Origin: Candidatus Sulfopaludibacter sp. SbA3
GTDB taxonomy: Bacteria > Acidobacteriota > Terriglobia > 20CM-2-55-15
DNA length: 7,945 nucleotides
Assembly (NCBI GenBank): GCA_945861845.1
Contig: CAMAWS010000130.1
Span: 1 to 7,945, forward strand
Direction of reading: 5' to 3'
This document shows, in pieces, positions 1 to 6,861 of the stretch. Each line of letters opens with the position of its first letter. Position 1 is the stretch's first letter. The translations under genes and the position numbers were made by a program. The notes beneath the pieces are model-generated. The model made no database searches. It was not told the DNA's origin and was given only the letters and a program-made list of their open reading frames with translations.

Positions 1-380
1 TTCCCGGGATCAGGAACTACCACGTCGCGGTCAAAGAGGCGCAGAACCGAATCGTATTTCTACGGACCGTGGAGAGAGGGGCCGCAGACAAGAGTTATGG
101 CATCGAGGTTGCAAAACTGGCGGGAATCCCGGCCAACGTGACCCAACGAGCCCGCGAAATCCTCAAAAAACATGAGGAAAACGAACATCAGTTGTCTGAT
201 AATCTCACGGTTCGATCCAAACGAAAGATCCCGATAGTCATCAATCAACTATCGCTCTTCACCAAACTTGAAGAAGAGTTGCGGAATTCTCTGCGTTCAC
301 TGGATGTCGATGGCATGACGCCGCTGGAAGCGCTGAAGCTGTTGGCAGAACTTAAGAAAAAAGCGGAAGACACGAAGTAA
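1..380 (+). CDS. mutS: DNA mismatch repair protein MutS, C-terminal end (5' truncated by window)
   Basis: About 125 residues of the C-terminus are visible; the frame is open from base 3 and ends with TAA at 378-380. MutS binds mismatched DNA as a dimer and uses its C-terminal ABC-type ATPase to recruit MutL. What is visible is the end of the ATPase domain: a beta-strand segment reading N-Y-H-V-A-V-K-E, then [27 protein letters not shown], which is the highly conserved helix-turn-helix/dimer region of MutS1. The Walker motifs lie upstream, outside the window. After it come a charged linker and the closing [15 protein letters not shown] segment typical of MutS1 tails. No Smr domain follows, which argues against MutS2. 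The next gene starts 8 nt after the stop, so co-transcription is likely. Confidence 0.96.
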   Translation, partial: PGIRNYHVAVKEAQNRIVFLRTVERGAADKSYGIEVAKLAGIPANVTQRAREILKKHEENEHQLSDNLTVRSKRKIPIVINQLSLFTKLEEELRNSLRSLDVDGMTPLEALKLLAELKKKAEDTK

Positions 381-388
381 GTAAGAAA

Positions 389-1510
389 ATGAAGGATACC
401 GCGCGCCTCAGCCTGGAAGAGAAGGTCGGGCAACTGTTCTTTCTTGGATTCCAGGGCTACACCCTCGACCAGGAGACTTCCGCCTTGCTCGATGCGGTGC
501 GCCCGGCGGGGTTTGTCTTTTACCAGCGCAACATTGAGAGCCTGGATCAGGTCAGCCGGTTGATTGGAAGTCTGCGCGAAGGATTTTCCCGAACGCCATT
601 CCTGGCTGTGGATCATGAAGGCGGCCATGTGGATCGCCTGAAACACGTCTTTGCTCCCCTGCCCTCGCTCTCGGAGCTTGCCGATGCCGGAACCGCTCAT
701 TTGCGGGCTGGCGCCCGCATCATCGCTTCGGAACTCGAGGCAGCCGGTTTCAACACGGATTTTGCGCCCCCGGTGGACTTGCGCCTGGCAGATTCCATTC
801 TTGCAAAGCGGACGCTCGGAAGCGGCCCGGCAGAGGTCGCTCGTCTTGCTTCAGCTTTTGTAGAAGAGCTTGAGAAAAAGAACATCGTCACATGCGCCAA
901 ACACTTTCCCGGCCTTGGAAGCGCAACGCGCGATCCGCACTTCGCCCTGCCGCGTATCGACCGGCCAAAGCGTCAGCTTCTGCAGGAAGACGTTGTCCCG
1001 TTCATGGACTTGCTCGACCAGGTGCCAATGATCATGGTCTCCCACGGCCACTATCCGGGCCTTGGCGATGAAAAGCCCACGCCCGCTTCGCTTTCACCAC
1101 GCGTTGTAGAAGGATTGCTGCGAAAGAAGCTGGGATTTGAAGGTGTGATCATTACCGACGACCTGACCATGGGCGCCGTCACGAGCGTCGGGCTAACGCC
1201 GGACCTGTTCGTTCGGGCATTTGAAGCCGGCAACGACATGCTGTTGTTCTCGCAAACAACTCCGCTCGTCAAAAAAGCTTTCGAAGCGATTGTCCATGCC
1301 GCCCGCGCCAGCGCCGCCTTGAGAAAGCGCGTGGACGAATCCGTCGAGCGCATCGCGAAGTTGAAAAGCAGGCTTCAGTTTCTTCCTGTTCGTAACCGCA
1401 TCCACGCACGGGCGCGGCTCATCCGCCAGATCGACAAACTCCGGGCGGCCATGGTGGTGGAAAAGATCGCGGCTTCAGCCCGCGAAGCGATTGAAGCGGG
1501 CAGAGTGTAA
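389..1510 (+). CDS. nagZ: Family 3 glycoside hydrolase, NagZ-type beta-N-acetylhexosaminidase
   Basis: This 373-residue protein is a single-domain GH3 (beta/alpha)8 barrel; E. coli NagZ has 341 residues. NagZ removes N-acetylglucosamine from muropeptides during cell-wall recycling. Visible motifs: E-E-K-V-G-Q-L-F near residues 10-17; the substrate loop D-H-E-G-G-H-V-D-R-L at 75-84; K171-H172-F-P-G followed by D182-P-H184, the NagZ loop whose Asp-x-His dyad acts as acid/base; and I-T-D-D-L-T-M at 255-261, where D257 is the probable nucleophile. The usual second His of K-H-F-P-G-H-G is Leu176. No signal peptide is seen, which fits a cytoplasmic recycling enzyme. The ATG at 389 has only a weak purine-rich leader (gtaagtaagaaa) and lies 8 nt after mutS, suggesting translational or transcriptional linkage. 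A related GH3 hexosaminidase with another substrate is possible; the family call is firm. Confidence 0.93.
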   Translation: MKDTARLSLEEKVGQLFFLGFQGYTLDQETSALLDAVRPAGFVFYQRNIESLDQVSRLIGSLREGFSRTPFLAVDHEGGHVDRLKHVFAPLPSLSELADAGTAHLRAGARIIASELEAAGFNTDFAPPVDLRLADSILAKRTLGSGPAEVARLASAFVEELEKKNIVTCAKHFPGLGSATRDPHFALPRIDRPKRQLLQEDVVPFMDLLDQVPMIMVSHGHYPGLGDEKPTPASLSPRVVEGLLRKKLGFEGVIITDDLTMGAVTSVGLTPDLFVRAFEAGNDMLLFSQTTPLVKKAFEAIVHAARASAALRKRVDESVERIAKLKSRLQFLPVRNRIHARARLIRQIDKLRAAMVVEKIAASAREAIEAGRV

Positions 1511-1520
1511 CGGGGTGATG

Positions 1521-1610
1521 CTGTGGGCGCGGGGCTTCAGCCCCGTGCCAAGTTCGAGAAATTGTTTTTCTGTTTGATCTTGGCACGGGGCTGAAGCCCC
1601 GCGCCCACAG
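1521..1610. repeat. Perfect 32-bp inverted repeat, paired REP-like palindromes (BIME-like)
   Basis: Bases 1521-1552 and 1579-1610 are exact reverse complements over 32 bp, with a 26-bp AT-richer spacer. Each arm also folds on itself: GGGGCT-TC-AGCCCC on the left and its mirror on the right, extended by flanking GGC/GCC pairs. The layout, two short palindromes in opposite orientation, is that of bacterial interspersed mosaic elements built from REP sequences. It fills most of the 112-133 nt between nagZ and the next gene. As RNA it would form a very stable hairpin that could end or stabilise the mutS-nagZ transcript, but no T-run follows the right arm, so a classical intrinsic terminator is not supported. 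Confidence 0.9.
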
Positions 1611-1643
1611 GCACAGCGGCGATTGTTCCTCGTTTCAGATAAA

Positions 1644-3161
1644 ATGCCTCCCATGACTTTCCTGATTGTCATCGTTCTTCTCTTCGCCGGGTGCGGAAGC
1701 CAGCCGCCGGATCCGGACACTGTCACGGTTGCTCTCGAGCAACCTCCCCTGAACTTCGATCCGCGAATTGCAACCGACAGCGTCTCCCAGCATCTGATCC
1801 AGTTGATTTTCAGCGCTCTCGTGAAAAAGGACAGCGAATCGAACGTCGTCCCGGACCTCGCAACGAGTTGGGACATTCCCGATCCGCAGACATACATCTT
1901 TCATATGCGCCGCGACGCCCGCTTTCACGACAACCGTCCCGTCACTGCCAGGGATGTTGTCTACACCTTTAGGACGATCCTTGACGGCTCGGTCCGCACC
2001 GCCAAGCTCGGATCCTACCGAATGACGGAATCGGTGACGGCCGCAGATGACTACACCGTTGTCTTCAAGCTGAAGGAACCGTCCGCATCTTTCCTCTTGA
2101 ATCTGACTCGCGGAGTCAGCGGCATTGTTCCCGAAGGTTCCGGCGCCGACTTTGGACGAAATCCGATCGGTTCGGGCGACTTCCAGTTCGTGCATTACAT
2201 CCAGGACGGCGAGGTCATGCTCAGGCGGAATGAGACTTACTACGGTCCAAGGCCGAATATTACCTTTCTAAAGTTCAAGATCATTCTCGACGCCACCGTG
2301 ACGGCGCTGGAGTTGCAGAAAGGTTCAGTCGACATTTCGCTGAATTTCCTGCCGCCCGACATGGTCGAAGCCCTAAAGCACGAGAAGGGCCTCAATGTGA
2401 TGCAGGCGGAAGGCACACGGTATTACTACCTCGCATTCAATTTGAAAGATCCGGCTTTTAGTGACCTGCGTGTCCGCAAGGCGATCGCCCACGCAATCAA
2501 TCGGGAGGAGATCATCAAGTATCTCCTGAGAGACCAGGCGCGGCTGGCCACCGGGGTGCTGCCACCCAACAATTGGGCCTATGAGTCCAATGTCGCAACC
2601 TATCCCTACGATCCGGAGCTCGCTCGCCAACTACTCAAGGAAGCGGGTCAGCCCAATCTGGAATTTACGCACTCGACATCACAGGATGAAACCGGCCGCC
2701 TCTTCGCCTCCGTTTTGCAACAGCAACTGCGGGAGGTCGGCATTCGCATGAATATCCGATCCAACGAATTCGCGACGTTTTATAACGGCGTTATCAGCGG
2801 CAACTTCCAGACCTATTCGTTGCGCTGGGTGGGGGGAAATGACGACCCCGACATTCTAAATCTGATCTTTCATTCCAAAATGACACCAATGAACGGGGCC
2901 AATCGCGGGTACTACTCCAACCCTGAGGTGGACGGCCTCATTGACATAGCGCGGCGGGAACTGGACGTGGAGAAGCGGAAGCCGGCCTACCACCGGGTGC
3001 AGCAGGTCGTGGCGGAGGAACTGCCGTATGTAAACTTGTGGTACCTGGATAACGTCGCGGTCTATAACAAGCGGATTTCGGGAATGAAGCTCTATCCTTC
3101 AGGCGAGTTCGACTTCTTATCGGAGATCCGGACCACACCGGCAGTGAGCGCGGAAAATTAA
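1644..3161 (+). CDS. Peptide-type ABC transporter solute-binding lipoprotein, family 5 (DppA/OppA-like)
   Basis: About 505 residues from the ATG at 1644, the usual size for SBP_bac_5 proteins, which bind oligopeptides, nickel or similar ligands outside the membrane. The N-terminus is a short hydrophobic stretch ending in F-A-G-C, a lipobox with Cys17 as the expected lipidation site. The family signature follows: W76, then T-Y-I-F-H-M-R-R-D-A-R-F-H-D-N-R-P-V-T-A-R-D-V-V-Y-T-F at roughly 82-108. Later segments also fit: T-V-V-F-K-L-K-E-P-S, the Y-Y-L-A-F-N hinge region, V-R-K-A-I-A-H-A-I-N-R, and Y-D-P-E-L-A-R-Q-L-L-K-E-A-G. Starts at TTG 1623 (adds a Lys to the signal n-region) or ATG 1653 are possible; none has a good Shine-Dalgarno site. 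No permease or ATPase genes are adjacent, so partners must be elsewhere. Ligand is not predictable. Confidence 0.93.
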   Translation: MPPMTFLIVIVLLFAGCGSQPPDPDTVTVALEQPPLNFDPRIATDSVSQHLIQLIFSALVKKDSESNVVPDLATSWDIPDPQTYIFHMRRDARFHDNRPVTARDVVYTFRTILDGSVRTAKLGSYRMTESVTAADDYTVVFKLKEPSASFLLNLTRGVSGIVPEGSGADFGRNPIGSGDFQFVHYIQDGEVMLRRNETYYGPRPNITFLKFKIILDATVTALELQKGSVDISLNFLPPDMVEALKHEKGLNVMQAEGTRYYYLAFNLKDPAFSDLRVRKAIAHAINREEIIKYLLRDQARLATGVLPPNNWAYESNVATYPYDPELARQLLKEAGQPNLEFTHSTSQDETGRLFASVLQQQLREVGIRMNIRSNEFATFYNGVISGNFQTYSLRWVGGNDDPDILNLIFHSKMTPMNGANRGYYSNPEVDGLIDIARRELDVEKRKPAYHRVQQVVAEELPYVNLWYLDNVAVYNKRISGMKLYPSGEFDFLSEIRTTPAVSAEN

Positions 3162-3162
3162 T

Positions 3163-3291
3163 GCAAATTGGCTGTTGGACTAATCCGCGTTTTAAGTTCG
3201 AAATTCAAGATTCGAGGTTCGAAATTGAATCTCGAATTTCTAACTTCCTACCTCGAACTTACAACGCGGATTAGTCCAACAGCCAATTTGC
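3163..3291. repeat. 129-bp fold-back (MITE-like) element with 29-bp perfect terminal inverted repeats
   Basis: Bases 3163-3191 and 3263-3291 are perfect 29-bp reverse complements. After one mismatch (3192/3262) pairing resumes for 9 bp (3193-3201 with 3253-3261), and an inner hairpin pairs 3208-3220 with 3227-3239 (13 pairs including two G-T). The whole element is therefore one long stem with a small internal loop. The core is AT-rich and built from variants of TTCGAAATTC/GATTCGAG, unlike the GC-rich REP palindromes elsewhere in the window. It begins 2 nt after the stop of the solute-binding protein gene and ends 20 nt before the stop of the convergent minus-strand gene, so it may act as a two-way transcription barrier. 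I see no obvious target-site duplication and no coding capacity. Confidence 0.9.
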
Positions 3292-3311
3292 GATAGATCC
3301 CATTTCCCCCT

Positions 3312-3914
3312 TCACAGATCCAGCAGCCGATACGCCGACACCAGCAAAACCTCGCGCATGCTGTACCAGAAACGCTGCGAAGCGGCAATCTCAATAGGGC
3401 TGTTCGGCGCGGGCGATGTGTAGGCCACAATTCCGTTAGCCTCCAGCATTGTCTTGAGGCGGAACAGGTGGAAGCCGTCACTGACGACAAGGGCCGTCTT
3501 CCATCCTTTCGACTGCATCAGCGTTACTGCGGCCCGAACGCTATCGGCCGTTGTGCCGCTTCCCTGCTCCGTAATGATCTTCGATTCATCAATACCGTGC
3601 TGGATCAGGAACTGTGTGCTCACGTGCGCTTCGGAGAAATTCGGATCGGGACCGTATCCGCCAGTCGTGATGATCGCCCCCGCGTAGCCATTTTCAAAGA
3701 GACTGAACGTATGTTCGAGCCGGGCCTTCAGGACCGGTGACGGACGGCCGTTATACTGCGCCGCTCCGAGAACCAGGATGGCATCTGCCTGGCGTGCTTC
3801 GTCGTGCTCCGCGGATTCCCGAATCTGCTGGTACACGTATGCCGAGTACGCCGAGATGGTGATGACCACCGCGACGACGGCAAGCGTACCCCATTTAAGG
3901 ACTCGATGAATCAT
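3312..3914 (-). CDS. Membrane-anchored DUF218 protein (YdcF/SanA/ElyC-like)
   Basis: This 200-residue protein has one N-terminal transmembrane segment (about residues 8-28, T-L-A-V-V-A-V-V-I-T-I and onward) after a short basic start, then a DUF218 domain to the C-terminus. Family hallmarks: A-D-A-I-L-V-L-G-A-A at 43-52, R65 in the K-A-R-L-E-H-T helix, I-I-T-T-G-G at 81-86, S94-E95-A96, the T-E-Q-G-S-G-T-T-A-D-S loop at 115-125, and V-V-S-D-G-F-H-L-F-R at 143-152. Members such as SanA and ElyC affect envelope barrier function or peptidoglycan precursor steps; no reaction is settled for the family, so I do not assign one. Orientation is probably N-in with the domain outside the cytoplasm. Its ATG overlaps the tsaC stop by 4 nt (ATGA), indicating translational coupling in a two-gene operon. 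Confidence 0.9.
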   Translation of the reverse strand: MIHRVLKWGTLAVVAVVITISAYSAYVYQQIRESAEHDEARQADAILVLGAAQYNGRPSPVLKARLEHTFSLFENGYAGAIITTGGYGPDPNFSEAHVSTQFLIQHGIDESKIITEQGSGTTADSVRAAVTLMQSKGWKTALVVSDGFHLFRLKTMLEANGIVAYTSPAPNSPIEIAASQRFWYSMREVLLVSAYRLLDL

Positions 3915-4567
3915 GCGAGAGATCTCCGCAACCGGCCTGCAAAAAACTCCTGGAGACGAGCGAATGAGATCGGACCTTCCCTCAGAAGTACTGGCGGATC
4001 GGCGGTCAAGTCCAGAAGGCTTGAGCCCGATCGTGCCGGCAACCGGCCGCCGCCATCAACGAGGATGTCGAGCATTTCCAGGGAATCGCCGAGCTGAACG
4101 CGAACCTCTTCCGCGGTGACAGGCGCCGGCATATCGCTTCGATTCGCGCTGGTTGCCGTTAGAGGCCTCCCTAATCCTTCGGCCAGCCTTCTGGCGAAGG
4201 GCGCGTCCGGAAGCCTCAGTCCGATCGTGGAGCCGCCGGCGGTCACCTTTCGTGGAACACTCGGCGCGGCCGGCAAAATGATGGTAAGCGGCCCGGGCCA
4301 GAAGGCGTCGGCTACGCGTTCGAAGACCGCGTTCGGTTTTGCCACCTGTTCGACCATGCTGCGCGAACTCACAATAAGGAGGATAGGCTTTGCCTCGGCG
4401 CGCCCCTTGATCTTGAAAATCCTGTCGACTGCCGATTCGTTGAACGGATCCGCGCCCAGGCCATAGGCGGTGTCGGTTGGAAAGCCAATGACGCCTCCTG
4501 CGCGCAAAACAGTTAGAATCTGATCGAAGTCACTTTCTGAAAGCCGATTGCTGTGGAACACTTCCAT
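3911..4567 (-). CDS. tsaC: L-threonylcarbamoyladenylate synthase (TsaC/YrdC/Sua5 family)
   Basis: The enzyme condenses threonine, bicarbonate and ATP to threonylcarbamoyl-AMP, the first step of the t6A37 modification in ANN-decoding tRNAs; TsaD/TsaB/TsaE then transfer the group. From the ATG at 4567 it has 218 residues, a single YrdC domain slightly longer than E. coli TsaC (190) and lacking the extra Sua5 domain. Motifs: G-G-V-I-G-F-P-T-D-T-A-Y-G-L-G-A-D ending near residue 40; K54-G-R56 and K60-P, the nucleotide/substrate-binding K-x-R...K-P set; F-W-P-G-P-L-T-I-I-L; G-L-R-L-P-D; and T-S-A-N. An in-frame ATG at 4600 would add 11 residues but would overlap the start of the divergent methyltransferase gene; 4567 avoids this and gives a normal N-terminus. 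The end overlaps the DUF218 gene by 4 nt. Confidence 0.93.
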   Translation of the reverse strand: MEVFHSNRLSESDFDQILTVLRAGGVIGFPTDTAYGLGADPFNESAVDRIFKIKGRAEAKPILLIVSSRSMVEQVAKPNAVFERVADAFWPGPLTIILPAAPSVPRKVTAGGSTIGLRLPDAPFARRLAEGLGRPLTATSANRSDMPAPVTAEEVRVQLGDSLEMLDILVDGGGRLPARSGSSLLDLTADPPVLLREGPISFARLQEFFAGRLRRSLA

Positions 4568-4584
4568 CGGAGCCGAGATTATCC

Positions 4585-5361
4585 TTGGAGACTCTTTCAT
4601 TAGGCAAGCACAACTCGAAGCTCACGGATCTGCGGAAAGCCATCGAACGAGGTACGCTTACCTCCGAAGGCCTGCTGCCAATCGAAGGACCTAAACTCGT
4701 CGAAGAGGCGAAACGAAGCGGAATTCACATCGACAGCGTCTTCTTGCGCAAGGGTACGGAGTTCGAAATCACTGGTTTTACCTCGAATATCTACGAAGTG
4801 GAACCGGCCGTGTTCAGGTCCATCCAGAGCACGGAAACCTCTCAAGGCGTTATCGCGGCCGTGCGGATGCCCTCGTTTAACTTGCCGGACCTGCTGCGTG
4901 CGAGAAACCCGCTGCTTGTCGTGATGGCCCGGCTGCAGGACCCCGGCAACGTCGGAACAATCTTTCGCGTAGCCGAGTGTTTCGACTCCAGTTCATGCAT
5001 CGGGCTGAAAGGCACGGCTTCCGTTTTTAATTCCAAAACCGTCAGAGCCAGTGCCGGAAGCCTGTTTCGGCTTCCTTATGCGTGGGACCTGGACGGACAG
5101 GCAGTTTTCGACGCGATCAAGGACGCGGGAATCAAGGTGATCGGCACATCTCCGGCGGCGAGCGAGAGCATCGACCATTGGGACTGGAGTAAGCCAGCGG
5201 CTGTCGTGATTGGAAATGAAGGGAGCGGCCTGTCTGAGGAAGAGATCCACAACTGCGATGTGGTGTTGCGCATTCCGCACAATGCTGAAGTCGAGTCTTT
5301 GAATTCGGCTACCGCGGCAGCAGTAGTTCTGTACGAAGCATTCCGGCAGAGACATAGTTAA
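4585..5361 (+). CDS. SpoU/TrmH-family RNA 2'-O-methyltransferase
   Basis: A 258-residue protein with the two-part layout of the family: an N-terminal substrate-binding region (K-H-N-S-K-L-T-D-L-R-K-A, then L-L-P-I-E-G-P-K-L-V-E-E-A around residues 30-43) and a C-terminal SPOUT trefoil-knot domain that uses S-adenosylmethionine. Motif 1 is L-Q118-D-P-G-N122-V-G-T-I-F-R-V-A; motif 2 is I-G-N-E212-G-S-G-L; motif 3 is I-P...E-S-L-N240-S-A-T-A-A-A. These methylate a ribose in rRNA or tRNA; the exact site (RlmB-like G2251, AviRb-like or TrmH-like) cannot be told from sequence alone. The start is TTG at 4585, needed because no ATG/GTG lies early enough to keep the conserved N-terminus; a GGAG at 4569-4572 is a distant possible ribosome site. 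It leads into rarA with a 4-nt gap. Confidence 0.9.
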   Translation: METLSLGKHNSKLTDLRKAIERGTLTSEGLLPIEGPKLVEEAKRSGIHIDSVFLRKGTEFEITGFTSNIYEVEPAVFRSIQSTETSQGVIAAVRMPSFNLPDLLRARNPLLVVMARLQDPGNVGTIFRVAECFDSSSCIGLKGTASVFNSKTVRASAGSLFRLPYAWDLDGQAVFDAIKDAGIKVIGTSPAASESIDHWDWSKPAAVVIGNEGSGLSEEEIHNCDVVLRIPHNAEVESLNSATAAAVVLYEAFRQRHS

Positions 5362-5365
5362 AAAA

Positions 5366-6718
5366 ATGACTGGTTCGCTTTTTGACGACAACAAAGGCCC
5401 GGGACCTTCCGATCCGCCACACGACGCTCCTTTGGCGGATCGCATGCGGCCGCAAAATCTTGACGATATCGTTGGTCAAAGCCATTTGCTCGATCCGGGG
5501 AAACCGCTTCGAACGGCGATTGAGCGCGACCAGGTTCCATCCATGATCCTGTGGGGACCGCCCGGCGTCGGCAAGACAACCCTGGCGCAAGTCATCGCAC
5601 GGATGACGAAGGCCGATTTCATACCCTTCAGCGCGGTTCTTTCCGGAATCAAGGAAATAAAGGAAGTGATGGCCGTTGCCGAGAAAACCAGGCGCCTCGG
5701 AAGGCGCACGATCCTATTCGTGGACGAGATCCACCGGTTCAACAAGGCCCAGCAGGACGCGTTTCTTCCGCATGTGGAGCGCGGCAATGTGGTTCTGATC
5801 GGCGCTACAACGGAAAACCCGTCGTTCGAGGTTATTTCGGCGCTTCTTTCACGGTCTCGCGTGTTCGTGCTCAGGGCATTGACGGACGCCGACATCGTTG
5901 GCCTGTTGAAGCGGGCGGTCGAACGCGAACAGTTCCTGAATGTGGCCAGCGTCGATGACGAGGCCCTCAAGGCCGTTGCATCCGTTGCCAACGGCGATGC
6001 GAGAACAGCCTTGAACATCCTCGAACTCGCGGTCCAGGGCACCGGGAAAGGCCTGCCGGTCACAAAGCAGACCATCGAGCAGGCCGCCCAGCGGCAACTG
6101 CTCTATGACAAGGGCGGCGAAGAGCACTTCAACATCATTTCGGCGCTTCACAAGTCGATTCGGAATTCCGATGCGGATGCCGCCATCTACTGGCTCGCCC
6201 GCATGCTCGAAGCAGGCGAAGATCCCATGTACGTTGCCCGGCGGCTGGTGCGTTTCGCGTCTGAAGATATCGGGCTGGCGGATCCTCGCGCGCTGCGGGT
6301 TGCGCTGGACGCCAGGGACGCCTTCAACTTTCTTGGCCTTCCGGAAGGCAAGCTGGCCCTCGCCCAATGCGTTGTTTATCTCGCAGCGGCTCCGAAATCC
6401 AACTCGGTGTATACCGCGTATTCCGCGGTAGTCCAGGATGTCGAAAACACGCGCGCCGAGCCCGTCCCCCTTCACATTCGCAACGCCCCCACCCGGCTGA
6501 TGAAGAACCTTGGCTACGGCAAAGGCTATCAGTACGCCCACGACACCGAAGAGAAAGTCGCGGACATGGACTGCCTTCCGGACTCACTGAAAGGCCGCCG
6601 GTATTTTCAACCCCAGGAAATCGGCGAAGAGGCGGAAGTAAAGCGCCGGCTGGAAGAGACCGCCGCAAAGAAAAAGACTTCGAAAAAGAAACAGCCGCGG
6701 AGCGGCGGCACACCATAG
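5366..6718 (+). CDS. rarA: Replication-associated recombination protein RarA (MgsA, WRNIP1 homologue)
   Basis: A 450-residue AAA+ ATPase close to the family's usual length. RarA acts as a tetramer at stalled replication forks, interacts with SSB, and separates duplex ends. Motifs in order: L-A-D-R-M-R-P-Q-N-L-D-D-I-V-G-Q at about 25-40; Walker A G64-P-P-G-V-G-K70-T-T; Walker B I116-L-F-V-D120-E121-I-H-R-F-N; sensor 1 I145-G-A-T-T-E-N151-P-S-F; arginine-finger region L-L-S-R163-S-R165-V-F; then the MgsA_C tetramerisation region from about Y247 (Y-D-K-G-G-E-E-H-F-N) through S-E-D-I-G-L-A-D-P and N-A-P-T-R-L-M-K. The last 25 residues are a Lys-rich tail, and its stop TAG (6716-6718) abuts a palindrome. 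ATG at 5366 has no clear Shine-Dalgarno; proximity to the upstream gene (4 nt) suggests coupled translation. Confidence 0.96.
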   Translation: MTGSLFDDNKGPGPSDPPHDAPLADRMRPQNLDDIVGQSHLLDPGKPLRTAIERDQVPSMILWGPPGVGKTTLAQVIARMTKADFIPFSAVLSGIKEIKEVMAVAEKTRRLGRRTILFVDEIHRFNKAQQDAFLPHVERGNVVLIGATTENPSFEVISALLSRSRVFVLRALTDADIVGLLKRAVEREQFLNVASVDDEALKAVASVANGDARTALNILELAVQGTGKGLPVTKQTIEQAAQRQLLYDKGGEEHFNIISALHKSIRNSDADAAIYWLARMLEAGEDPMYVARRLVRFASEDIGLADPRALRVALDARDAFNFLGLPEGKLALAQCVVYLAAAPKSNSVYTAYSAVVQDVENTRAEPVPLHIRNAPTRLMKNLGYGKGYQYAHDTEEKVADMDCLPDSLKGRRYFQPQEIGEEAEVKRRLEETAAKKKTSKKKQPRSGGTP

Positions 6719-6738
6719 CCACGGGCGTGAGCCCGTGG
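6719..6738. repeat. REP-like hairpin abutting the rarA stop codon
   Basis: A perfect 8-bp palindrome, CCACGGGC at 6719-6726 and GCCCGTGG at 6731-6738, around the four bases GTGA, which as RNA is a GNRA-type tetraloop. It starts on the base after the rarA stop codon. The architecture resembles the arms of the repeat at 1521-1610 (ACGGG...CCCG stem with a TGA/TCA turn), suggesting one related family of interspersed elements. A G-run, not a T-run, follows, so it is better described as an interspersed palindrome that may protect the mRNA end than as an intrinsic terminator. Confidence 0.75.
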
Positions 6739-6753
6739 GGAGGGTTGAAATTC

Positions 6754-6790
6754 ATGGCCAGCCCCGTAGGGGCGGCATAACACTGCCGCC
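6754..6790. repeat. Second GC-rich palindrome with a competing downstream hairpin
   Basis: GCCCC (6761-6765), GTA, GGGGC (6769-6773) form a 5-bp stem that extends outward imperfectly to ATGGCC on the left and GGCAT on the right (6754-6778). The right arm can alternatively pair as GGCGGCA (6771-6777) with TGCCGCC (6784-6790) around a 6-nt loop. The two folds are mutually exclusive. With the hairpin at 6719 this makes a cluster of short palindromes in 72 bp following rarA. No T-run follows, and nothing suggests a ligand-binding riboswitch. Confidence 0.6.
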
Positions 6791-6861
6791 ATCTTGTGCT
6801 GCCCCTTGTTTGTGCAATTCAAACGCGTGATGAATAAGTTGCACGGATCGGCGGTCGCCTG

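Noticed and set aside
1521..1610. Intrinsic (rho-independent) terminator after nagZ
   Set aside because: The stem is strong, but no T-run follows either arm; the nested palindromes fit a REP pair better, though termination is still possible.
1635..2195. A 186-codon minus-strand frame opposite the solute-binding protein gene
   Set aside because: Antisense to a clear family-5 binding protein, with no motif and no plausible start signal.
3163..3291. CRISPR array or tandem repeat in the TTCGAA-rich stretch
   Set aside because: The repeated words are short, irregular and arranged as an inverted fold-back, with no regular spacers and no cas genes.
5849..6541. A 230-codon open frame on the minus strand opposite rarA
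   Set aside because: It is antisense to the strongly conserved RarA frame, shows no recognisable motif, and is explained by the GC-rich codon structure of rarA.
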